Positions 50,946 through 57,632 of a stretch of 64,000 bases of DNA are shown piece by piece. Origin of the DNA: JAJPHI01 sp035541875 (GTDB taxonomy: Bacteria > Desulfobacterota > Binatia > Binatales > Binataceae); NCBI GenBank assembly GCA_035541875.1, contig DATKML010000058.1, positions 1-64,000 of the forward strand, written 5' to 3'. Below the pieces are notes generated by a model. It did not search any database and was not told the DNA's origin. It worked only from the letters and a program-made list of their open reading frames with translations. The translations under genes and the position numbers were made by a program. Each line of letters begins with the position of its first letter. Positions within the stretch are counted from its first letter, which is position 1.

Positions 50946-53717
50946 ATGACAACGGTTCCATCCAATTGGCGGCAAAGGTTTTTTTCCGCTATCGCACGAC
51001 TCGACGAGCAGCGGCCATGGACCGTCCTTGGGATAGCCCTTGCGCTCGCGATTATCAGCATCCTCTACACCAAGGCCCGACTCGAGTTCCGCACGGGCCA
51101 GGATGACCTGGTTCACGCCGACAACCGCGACAGTCGCAACTACCTCCGCTTCACCAAGGAATTTCCCGATCTCGACGCGCTGATTATCGTCGTCAGCGTC
51201 GAACCGTCGCTGCCCGATGCGGAGCATTACGTCGATCAACTCGCCGATCGTCTCAATCGCGATAAGACCAACGTCAAAAGTGTCTTCTATCAGATCGACC
51301 CCAAGATGATGGGGAATCGCGGTCTGCTCTATCTTGGACTTGACGATCTCCAGGCGCTCGCCGCAAAAGTCGGCGCAAGCACGCCGCTACTGGCCGGTTA
51401 TGCCGGCCAACCGACGCTCGCCAATCTGTTTGGCATGACGAACAAGATGTTCGATGCGGCCGCTGCTCAGGCGATGCAAAATCAATCGAGCGCGACGGCC
51501 AGCGGGGATCCGATGGCGCAGCTCAGTATGCTCGATCCTCTGCTGACTGGGATGCTCGGCCAGGGCACGACCTTCAACTCACCGTTCGCAGCCCTGATGC
51601 CGCGTGATGAGCGCAACGGCGCGATGCGCGACAACTACCTGACCTCCTCGAACGGACGCTATCTCCTGCTTCACGTGGCTCCCGGTGATGGTGTGGCAGA
51701 CGGCCCCGATCCGGTCGACGTGATTCAAGGCGACCTCAATGCCGTCCGCAAACAATTCCCGCACGTCTTCGCCGGGATGACCGGTGGGCCTGCTTTGTCC
51801 CACGCCGAGGAGTCCACTACCCAGCACGACATGATGCAGGGTTCGGTGATCGGGGTTATCGGCATGTTGCTGCTGCTGGTGATCCCGTTCCGCGGGATCG
51901 TCGAACCATTCTTTGCCGTAGTCGCGCTGCTAATCGGATGTGCCTGGTCGTTCGGTTACACCACGTTGGCCGTCGGCCATCTGAATCTGCTCTCGGCCGT
52001 ATTCACCAGCGTGTTGGTCGGAATCGGCATCAACTTTCCGATCCATCTGATGGCGCGATACGACGAGGCGCGCCGCAAGGGCCATCCGATGCCCGCGGCA
52101 CTCGAACTCGCCGTGGTTAATACCGGTACTGGGGTTTTTGCATCGGCCTGTATCATGGCGTTGGCCTTCCTGATGCCAAAATTCACCGATTTCGTCGGGA
52201 TAGCCGAACTCGGTGAGATCTCCGCCGCGGGCTTGTTCTTGTGTCTTATCTCTGCGCTGTTGGTTTTCCCAGCCCTGATTGCATTGCGCGATCGGCGCGC
52301 TTCGAGGCGTCAGCCTCCCGCACTCTCGCTGGCTCCCCGCAAATCAACGCTCGAAAAACTCTTCGCGTGGCCGGGCCTGATTGCGGGAGTGCTCACTATT
52401 GGCACAGTGGCAGCTGGTCCGCTGATCGCCAAGGTTCGCTTCGACCAGAACGTTCTCAAGCTGCAGGCCAACGATGCCGAAGCGGTGCGATTCGAAAATA
52501 TTCTTCTGCACGATTCCGGTCGGTCCTCGTGGTTCGCAGTGTCGTTCGCGCCCACCCGAAGCGGCGCCGATCGCAAAGCTGCGGCGTTCAAGCGCTTACC
52601 CGAAGTCACCGATGTCGAGACCATCGGCACCTATATCCCGGACCATCAGGCGGAAAAGTTGGCGCTTCTGGCCCGTCTGAAGGTCGGACTTGATCCGATT
52701 CAGATCCGGCCTGCGGCTTCTCCAAGTAATTCGCAGGAATTGCAGCAAGAGTTGGGTGGGCTCTCAGCTCGATTGGCCGCTGTCGAGGAGCATTCCCCCA
52801 CTGATTCGGTGGCGAAGACGCGCGCGCTGGTCGACCAGGCGCTCGCGAAATTGGGTGCGAACCCACACGCCTTCGATACCTATGAACAGCAACTTGCCGG
52901 CGGGCTGGGTGAACAACTCGGGATGCTGAAAGAGCAACTCGCTCCCGACGAAGTCACCGACAAGAACCTGCCGAAGATTATCCGCGATCGCTTTATCGGC
53001 GCGTCGGGCTCGTACCTGGTTCAGATCTATCCGAAAGGCGATGTTTGGGAGGATGCGTCGCTCAAGCGGTTTATCGATGCATTGCGGACCGTCGATCGCG
53101 ACGTGACCGGGCCGCCGGTGCAGACCTATGTGCTCGCCAATGTGATGCGCCACGGCTACGAGCGGGCTGCGGTGCTCGCGCTAATCGCGGTGTTCGTGTT
53201 CGTCTTCGCGGATTTCCGCAATTTCCGCGATGCGCTACTGGCCACGGTGCCGCTGGTATACGGCGGTGCGTGGTTGCTCGAAGCGATGGGGATCCTCGGA
53301 TGGGAGTTCAACCTCGCGAACCTCTTCGCCGTGCCGATCATTATCGGGATGGGCGTCGATAACGGCGTGAACATGATTTATCGCTGGCGCGAAGAGACCG
53401 ATAAGTCATCGCTGATTCTGACAAAGGCCGTCGGCAAATCGGTGACGATCTGTTCGCTGACGACGATCGCGGCCTTTGCCGCGCTAATCCCCGCCGATCA
53501 CCACGGGATCTCGAGCCTTGGATGGGTGATGACTGTTGGCGTCAGTTTCATCCTGGCGGCGACTTTCCTTGTGCTCCCGGCGCTATTCGAGATTCTGGGT
53601 ACTCGTATCGAGCACGCCCGCGAACATCACGAGCCTGCGCCCGAGAACTCTGCACCATCGGCTCAAGGGAGGCCGGCGGATGATCCACCGCGAGCGGCCG
53701 GTGGCGGGACGAACTAA
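50946..53717 (+). CDS. hpnN: HpnN-like hopanoid-associated RND transporter
   Basis: 923 residues. An MMPL/SSD-type RND protein with two six-helix bundles and two periplasmic loops: the first bundle after GMTGGPALSHAEESTTQ, from IGVIGMLLLLVIPFRGIV to LNLLSAVFTSVLVGIGINF; the second from ALIAVFVFVFADFR to GWVMTVGVSFILAATFLVLPALFEIL. FAVPIIIGMGVDNGVNMIYRW is the conserved MMPL core. The size and the CHHP-free start fit HpnN, which moves hopanoids to the outer membrane. HpnN versus another MMPL lipid exporter cannot be proved here, since no other hpn genes flank it. Confidence 0.75.
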   Translation: MTTVPSNWRQRFFSAIARLDEQRPWTVLGIALALAIISILYTKARLEFRTGQDDLVHADNRDSRNYLRFTKEFPDLDALIIVVSVEPSLPDAEHYVDQLADRLNRDKTNVKSVFYQIDPKMMGNRGLLYLGLDDLQALAAKVGASTPLLAGYAGQPTLANLFGMTNKMFDAAAAQAMQNQSSATASGDPMAQLSMLDPLLTGMLGQGTTFNSPFAALMPRDERNGAMRDNYLTSSNGRYLLLHVAPGDGVADGPDPVDVIQGDLNAVRKQFPHVFAGMTGGPALSHAEESTTQHDMMQGSVIGVIGMLLLLVIPFRGIVEPFFAVVALLIGCAWSFGYTTLAVGHLNLLSAVFTSVLVGIGINFPIHLMARYDEARRKGHPMPAALELAVVNTGTGVFASACIMALAFLMPKFTDFVGIAELGEISAAGLFLCLISALLVFPALIALRDRRASRRQPPALSLAPRKSTLEKLFAWPGLIAGVLTIGTVAAGPLIAKVRFDQNVLKLQANDAEAVRFENILLHDSGRSSWFAVSFAPTRSGADRKAAAFKRLPEVTDVETIGTYIPDHQAEKLALLARLKVGLDPIQIRPAASPSNSQELQQELGGLSARLAAVEEHSPTDSVAKTRALVDQALAKLGANPHAFDTYEQQLAGGLGEQLGMLKEQLAPDEVTDKNLPKIIRDRFIGASGSYLVQIYPKGDVWEDASLKRFIDALRTVDRDVTGPPVQTYVLANVMRHGYERAAVLALIAVFVFVFADFRNFRDALLATVPLVYGGAWLLEAMGILGWEFNLANLFAVPIIIGMGVDNGVNMIYRWREETDKSSLILTKAVGKSVTICSLTTIAAFAALIPADHHGISSLGWVMTVGVSFILAATFLVLPALFEILGTRIEHAREHHEPAPENSAPSAQGRPADDPPRAAGGGTN

Positions 53718-53749
53718 GTCGCTGGCGATCGCAAAAAAGGCCGCGTGGC

Positions 53750-54568
53750 CTATGCCGCTTTCGCCATCGCCGACGCGAGCACGAAGTCGTAACGCGCCGT
53801 GTAGAAGGGCCGATCCAGACCGCGCTCGCGCAGCTCGGCGGGCTTCTCGTGGCGCTCGAACTTGATAACGAGCGGCGCCTTAACTGCACCAACGACATCC
53901 GAATCGATATAGGGGTCACCGGCGACGAAGAGCTGGGTCGTCAGCGTCTCGTGCCCCGGATGGGACAGGCGGAAATGAATATGCGCTGGCCGCCACGGAT
54001 GGCGTCCCGTCGCCTTCAGGACATCGCCGGTCGGGCCGAACTTCGGAATCTCATAGGAGGACGGCACCCAAGTCTGTATTTCGAACCCGCCATCCTTGTC
54101 GGCGCTGACTCGAGCCCGCAGATTAAACGGTGCTTCACTCTCGGGGATATTGAAATGCGAATAGGCCCCATGCGCATCGGATTGCCAGATATCGATCAGC
54201 GCACCTGCCAGCGGCGCTCCGCTCGAGGATCGGACGGTGCCCGATACGAAGACGATATCGCCCGGCTCGTTCGGCCGATGGGGTACGACGGCCGGCGTAT
54301 TCATCGCGGGCGCATTGGCGACGTAGAAGGGTCCTTCGACCGAGCTCGCCGTTCCATCACGCCCTTCGCTGTCGACCTGATCGACCGTCGCCTCGAGGAG
54401 TACGTCCATCAGTAGTGGAATCTCGCCCTTCTCTGCGCTGTGCAGCATGAAGGCCACCGCCTGCCGATATTCGTCGTGATTGATCTTATGGTCGCGGATG
54501 AATTGCCGCAGAGTCACGAGCAATGAATCAAAAACTTCCTTCAGTCGTGGGCTCGATTTGATTTCCAT
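53750..54568 (-). CDS. Intradiol ring-cleavage dioxygenase (catechol/hydroxyquinol 1,2-dioxygenase type)
   Basis: 272 residues. An N-terminal helical linker domain of the catechol 1,2-dioxygenase class (FIRDHKINHDEYRQAVAFM) precedes the beta-sandwich core. The Fe(III) ligands are Y136 in GAYSHF, Y172 in SSYEIP, H196 and H198 in RPAHIHF; spacing 36, 24 and 2 matches C12O of Acinetobacter. EGPFYVANAP is the conserved entry. It opens aromatic 1,2-diols to cis,cis-muconates. The exact substrate (catechol, chlorocatechol, hydroxyquinol) is undetermined. No muconate-pathway genes are next to it. Confidence 0.88.
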   Translation of the reverse strand: MEIKSSPRLKEVFDSLLVTLRQFIRDHKINHDEYRQAVAFMLHSAEKGEIPLLMDVLLEATVDQVDSEGRDGTASSVEGPFYVANAPAMNTPAVVPHRPNEPGDIVFVSGTVRSSSGAPLAGALIDIWQSDAHGAYSHFNIPESEAPFNLRARVSADKDGGFEIQTWVPSSYEIPKFGPTGDVLKATGRHPWRPAHIHFRLSHPGHETLTTQLFVAGDPYIDSDVVGAVKAPLVIKFERHEKPAELRERGLDRPFYTARYDFVLASAMAKAA

Positions 54569-54658
54569 CGCGTGACTCCTCCGTCAGCGGCCTCTGGCCG
54601 AATGTCGATAGGCCCAACTCTATAACTTTTTCGCGGCGCGCCCCAAGCTTAATCGCTG

Positions 54659-55225
54659 CTATTTTGCTGCGTCGGTAAGATCGCGGAGAGTAAAAAGCGG
54701 TTGAAAGCCGACCCCCTCGTTGGCCAGATTTCTGGCGCCGTTCTCTTCCTCGCGATCGATCAGCGAGACGGCCTGGCTTACAACCAAACCTGCCTCGCGC
54801 GCGCCGCGAATCGCCTTGATTGTTGAGGCGGCGGTCGTCACGACATCGTCGACGATCAAAGCACGATCACCCTTGGCGACGTCGCCCGCGATTAGATCCT
54901 TGATCCCGTGGCTCTTCGGCTCTTTACGTACGACGAACACGCGCAGTTTGACTCCGCTCCGGCGATAGACAGCGTCCGAGATAGCGATCGCGATCGGGTA
55001 GGCGCCGAGTTCGAGTCCGCCGACGGCGTCGAAGTTACCCGCCTGAATAATCGTGGCGGTTATCTCGCCAATCAGGCCGCGCGCTTCCGGGTCGGAGAGC
55101 ACTTGTTTGCAATCGACGTAGAAGCGACTCATCTTGCCCGACGCCAGCCGGAAGACCGGCTCGGCCTCGACCTTCAATGAAGTAGTGCGAATCAATTCAA
55201 TCAGTCGGCGTCTAGCGTCGGTCAT
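54659..55225 (-). CDS. pyrE: Orotate phosphoribosyltransferase
   Basis: 188 residues from ATG 55225; TTG 55240 is an alternative start. LIRTTSLKVEAEPVFRLASGKMSRFYVDCKQVL, GLELGAYPIAIAISDAVYR, RVFVVRKEPKSHGIKDLIAG and the PRPP loop ALIVDDVVTTAASTIKAI are all present. It converts orotate and PRPP to OMP in pyrimidine synthesis. It ends 91 bases from the intradiol dioxygenase start, and the two may share a transcript, though no link in function is obvious. Confidence 0.95.
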   Translation of the reverse strand: MTDARRRLIELIRTTSLKVEAEPVFRLASGKMSRFYVDCKQVLSDPEARGLIGEITATIIQAGNFDAVGGLELGAYPIAIAISDAVYRRSGVKLRVFVVRKEPKSHGIKDLIAGDVAKGDRALIVDDVVTTAASTIKAIRGAREAGLVVSQAVSLIDREEENGARNLANEGVGFQPLFTLRDLTDAAK

Positions 55226-55281
55226 CCGCGTATTATCCAATGCAGTTGGAGTGTTCGCGCAACAATGTAGAGGGTATTAGC

Positions 55282-55321
55282 GGTCCAGCCAAACCCACGA
55301 TTCGATAGGTTTGGCTGGACC
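55282..55321. terminator. 14-bp perfect inverted repeat between the lipoprotein gene and pyrE
   Basis: GGTCCAGCCAAACC at 55282-55295 pairs perfectly with GGTTTGGCTGGACC at 55308-55321 across a 12-base loop. It lies 20 bases beyond the lipoprotein stop on the minus strand. No U-tract follows, so it could be a terminator, attenuator or binding site. Confidence 0.6.
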
Positions 55322-55341
55322 AGGCGAGAGAATGGAAAAGC

Positions 55342-56073
55342 TTACTGACCGCTGGTCGTACCTGTAGTGGTCGAGGTCGCGGCGGGGGCGTCCTTATCGA
55401 GTCCTACCGCCATCACCTTGGTCAGGGTGACCACGATATCTTCGCCGGCCTTGATGTATTTCAGGTTTTTCGGATTGGCGACTTTCACCGTTTCGACCGC
55501 ACCGTCCGGACCCTTAACATCGACAGTACCCTTGTCGGTGTTGATCGCTACAACCGTCGCTACGAGTTGGATCGCCTCGCCGACCGCACCGCCCGGGGTC
55601 TGACCCGGCTGCGCAGTCGCGATACCTTGTGCTGCAGCAATCGGCGGGAGCGTTTCGCCCTTCTTCAGTTTGCGGACCGTAACGATCTCATAGAACTTGA
55701 TCACCACCGGCTCGCCGGTTTTGGCGGCCTTCAGGTTGTAAGGATTCTTTACATTGAGTGTTACGACCTTGCCGCCCGGTCCTTCGATCGTAACCTGCTT
55801 CTTCTTCTGGCTAACCGAAACGATCTTGCCGTGCAGGGTGATGACCGAGGCTGATCCAACCCCTTCGAGATGCTCCGTCGGACCCATCACCGGAGGAGGT
55901 GGTGGTGGCGGGGGCGGTGGAGGTGGTGGTGGAGGCGGCGTGCTTGCAGCGGAGTTCGCTGTCGATGCCGTGTTGGAGCCGCCCGAGCTGGAGGCACAGC
56001 CCGAGACCAAAACCAGGCCCGCGATCAGGACGGGAGCCAGCCGCGTAACACCGCGGAAATTTAATCGGTGCAT
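55342..56073 (-). CDS. Lipoprotein with a 16-proline tract and two repeated beta domains
   Basis: 243 residues from ATG 56073, chosen since the signal peptide begins there (RLAPVLIAGLVLVSGC, lipobox VSGC). A Ser/Thr/Asn linker and 16 consecutive prolines follow (encoded by CCN codons near 55895-55942). Two similar modules come next: KIVSVSQKKKQVTIEGPGGKVVTLNVKNPYNLKAAKTGEPVVIKF and TVVAINTDKGTVDVKGPDGAVETVKVANPKNLKYIKAGEDIVVTL. They appear OB-like. The tail is Ser/Thr/Ala rich. The polyproline stretch is probably a rigid spacer that holds the modules away from the outer membrane. Function unknown. Confidence 0.78.
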   Translation of the reverse strand: MHRLNFRGVTRLAPVLIAGLVLVSGCASSSGGSNTASTANSAASTPPPPPPPPPPPPPPPPVMGPTEHLEGVGSASVITLHGKIVSVSQKKKQVTIEGPGGKVVTLNVKNPYNLKAAKTGEPVVIKFYEIVTVRKLKKGETLPPIAAAQGIATAQPGQTPGGAVGEAIQLVATVVAINTDKGTVDVKGPDGAVETVKVANPKNLKYIKAGEDIVVTLTKVMAVGLDKDAPAATSTTTGTTSGQ

Positions 56074-56213
56074 GTTTTCACGATCCTTTCGGTTGCAAGA
56101 AACGTAACTTATTGATCTTGGATCGACCACTCAATAGGGGCGAACCCGCCCGCTGCTGGTGCTACTTACGATCTGAAGGTTTGGGACACGTTGGCTTTGC
56201 CGGAAAAGAAAGT

Positions 56214-56251
56214 GGGAGGCGGACTCCTGGGGGGTACAGGCTCCGCCTCCC
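56214..56251 (-). terminator. Terminator of small-protein gene A
   Basis: GGGAGGCGGA at 56214-56223 pairs with TCCGCCTCCC at 56242-56251. Read on the minus strand it is followed by ACTTTCTTTTCC. It resembles the hairpin at 56804-56842. Confidence 0.75.
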
Positions 56252-56309
56252 GCTGGTGGTGATACGACACAACGGGGGCAAGTTGCGTCGTATCGGGGGG
56301 GCGTTGGGG

Positions 56310-56492
56310 CTATTTCATCAATGAGGTGGAGGTGTATTCGACTCCGTAGGACCCGAGTGACACTACCGAGTCCGTGAGGGAGGTCTGCTGAACGCGCGCG
56401 ACGTGATTCCTGTAATCGTGTTGAGCTGAGATCATGGCTGCGAACAGACAGACTGCACTCATGAGCGCTCCGAAATTACCCATCTTTTTCAT
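56310..56492 (-). CDS. Small exported/TM protein A of a three-member local family
   Basis: 60 residues from ATG 56492, with AAGGA eight bases upstream. MKKMGNFGALMSAVCLFAAM forms a signal or anchor segment ending ISAQHDYRNH. The C-terminal half has VQQ, a serine-rich stretch and SVVSLGSYGVEYTSTSLMK. It aligns end to end with the proteins at 56890-57072 and 57127-57306: AQ..Y, QQ, S.(A/G)SY..(G/E)Y and a terminal L(M/K/Q) run. I know of no described family. It has its own sigma-54-like promoter and a terminator. Cleavage near SAQ/H would leave a 36-residue peptide; a membrane-anchored form is also possible. Confidence 0.72.
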   Translation of the reverse strand: MKKMGNFGALMSAVCLFAAMISAQHDYRNHVARVQQTSLTDSVVSLGSYGVEYTSTSLMK

Positions 56493-56574
56493 CGCACTAA
56501 TCCTTCGACCTTCCGAGTTTGTATCACTGTTTGAGATGTTTAATCTCACTTAGCGATGTGATGTGAAGCTTTAA

Positions 56575-56590
56575 AGCGATGATCGTGCCA
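56575..56590 (-). promoter_or_regulatory. Sigma-54-like promoter of small-protein gene A
   Basis: On the minus strand the sequence is TGGCACGATCATCGCT. GG and GC lie ten bases apart as in -24/-12 promoters (TGGCAC-N5-TTGCW), with TCGC for TTGC as the only core mismatch. Its near end is 83 bases upstream of ATG 56492. The same element, differing at one base, stands upstream of the gene at 57306. Confidence 0.6.
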
Positions 56591-56803
56591 GCGTAAAGTG
56601 GCTTGCCCGATTGCCGGAGAAGCCGGCCATGAATTGAGCTAATTGTCTGATTTTAAAGGAGTTATCGCTGAATGGCGCGGGATTTGGGAGGCTTTCAGTT
56701 AGACTGTCCGAGGTCGTTCCTGAGCACGAAGTGAAAAATATCTGAACGAGCGCATCAAGGAGGTTACATCCGACTAGACTTGCACTAATTAGGCAAAGAA
56801 AAA

Positions 56804-56842
56804 GCGGGAGACGGATTCTTGGGTGTAAGTTCCGCCTCCCGC
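56804..56842 (-). terminator. Terminator of small-protein genes B and C
   Basis: GCGGGAGACGGA at 56804-56815 pairs with TCCGCCTCCCGC at 56831-56842 with one wobble. Read on the minus strand it is followed by TTTTTCTTTGCC, a canonical U-tract. It lies 48 bases past the stop at 56890. Confidence 0.85.
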
Positions 56843-56889
56843 CTATCGATCCTCATCGCAGCCGGGGGAGTCTGCGATGTGACCTGGTC

Positions 56890-57072
56890 TTACTGCAAAG
56901 CCACCGTCTGGTAGCCGATCGGATAAGATGCGATCGATCCGGCCTCTTCGCTTGCCGCTGATTGCTGCACGCCGCCGAAGCTCTTCTGGTAGTCGCACTG
57001 CGCGATCATCAACGCGCCGATAAGAAAAAGCCCAACTGTAACTCCTGCCAGATTGCCGATTGCTGCCTTCAT
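56890..57072 (-). CDS. Small exported/TM protein B of a three-member local family
   Basis: 60 residues from ATG 57072, with GAGGGAG upstream. MKAAIGNLAGVTVGLFLIGALMIAQ is a hydrophobic segment. CDYQKSFGGVQQSAASEEAG and SIASYPIGYQTVALQ follow. It is closest to the protein at 57127-57306 (GNLAGV.VGLFLIGA, YQKSFGG, SIASY..GY.TVAL). Its start is 54 bases after that gene's stop, so the pair is an operon. The family's hydrophilic tail keeps Tyr, Gln and Ser positions, suggesting a binding or assembly role rather than pure chance. Not a family I recognise. Confidence 0.75.
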   Translation of the reverse strand: MKAAIGNLAGVTVGLFLIGALMIAQCDYQKSFGGVQQSAASEEAGSIASYPIGYQTVALQ

Positions 57073-57126
57073 CTTTTTGCTCCCTCTTGTCCGTTAAGTT
57101 GCTCTGCTCGACCATCGCGACTTGCG

Positions 57127-57306
57127 CTACTTAAGGGCGACCGTTTCGTAGCCCGCCGAGTAGGAAGCAATCGAGGCCGTGTCCTGGCTCACCGTCTGCT
57201 GTTCGCTACCGCCGAAGCTCTTTTGATAGTTGCTCTGCGCCACCAGCACCGCGCCGATCAAAAAGAGTCCAACCGCTACTCCCGCCAAATTCCCTACTGT
57301 CTTCAT
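57127..57306 (-). CDS. Small exported/TM protein C of a three-member local family
   Basis: 59 residues from ATG 57306, chosen because AAGGAG is eight bases ahead; the longer upstream frame has no homology to the others. MKTVGNLAGVAVGLFLIGAV is the hydrophobic anchor. VAQSNYQKSFGGSEQQTVSQ and DTASIASYSAGYETVALK follow. It is the first gene of the unit with protein B. The sigma-54-like promoter is at 57385-57400 and an inverted repeat at 57502-57516 could be the enhancer site. Its position next to glnA hints at nitrogen control, but the sequence does not prove this. Confidence 0.75.
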   Translation of the reverse strand: MKTVGNLAGVAVGLFLIGAVLVAQSNYQKSFGGSEQQTVSQDTASIASYSAGYETVALK

Positions 57307-57384
57307 CACTAAAGCTCCTTCTTCTTTCTTTGCTGAGTACCTGCTGGACCGTCCATGCAGTGTCTCGCGTTGGGACATGCTTTG

Positions 57385-57400
57385 AGCGACGATCGTGCCA
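57385..57400 (-). promoter_or_regulatory. Sigma-54-like promoter of small-protein unit C-B
   Basis: On the minus strand it reads TGGCACGATCGTCGCT, with the -24 GG and -12 GC spaced ten bases apart. It differs from the copy at 56575-56590 at one position. Its near end is 79 bases upstream of ATG 57306. Confidence 0.6.
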
Positions 57401-57501
57401 AATTTCTGCGAAACAGTGGGTAAGTCGGTAAAAGGCGCGTAAGTGATTGATTTAACTGAATAATCTATTCTATATAGGCAGGCTCGAAGGTTCTCTTATA
57501 G

Positions 57502-57516
57502 CAAGCTGGGAGCTTG
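57502..57516. promoter_or_regulatory. Inverted repeat upstream of the sigma-54-like promoter
   Basis: CAAGCT-GGG-AGCTTG at 57502-57516 is about 100 bases upstream of the promoter-like element on the minus strand. This is the distance range of enhancer sites for sigma-54 activators. No protein-binding evidence exists. It could also be a random palindrome in an AT-rich stretch. Confidence 0.35.
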
Positions 57517-57568
57517 TTAATATGCGAAATGCAAAAACGACGGGCGATTGTGTTTCGCGAAACGCAAA

Positions 57569-57600
57569 CGAGGCGATGGGCAGTTACTCCCATTGCCTCG
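57569..57600 (-). terminator. Terminator of glnA
   Basis: CGAGGCGATGGG at 57569-57580 pairs with CCCATTGCCTCG at 57589-57600 with one wobble. The minus-strand tail is TTTGCGTTTCG. It lies 33 bases past the glnA stop. Confidence 0.75.
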
Positions 57601-57632
57601 TTTCTTAGGCAGTCAGTTTGTTGGGATTCAGA

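Larger units (their letters stand above)
56493..56889. other. Intergenic region between the small-protein transcription units
   Basis: Contains the promoter-like element of unit A at 56575-56590 and the terminator of unit B at 56804-56842. The stretch 56593-56800 holds no gene I can support and no repeated unit. Confidence 0.5.

Noticed and set aside
55895..55945. GGT/GGC-rich tract as a microsatellite or CRISPR-like repeat
   Set aside because: It is the reverse complement of the proline codons in the lipoprotein gene. No spacer-repeat pattern exists anywhere in the window.
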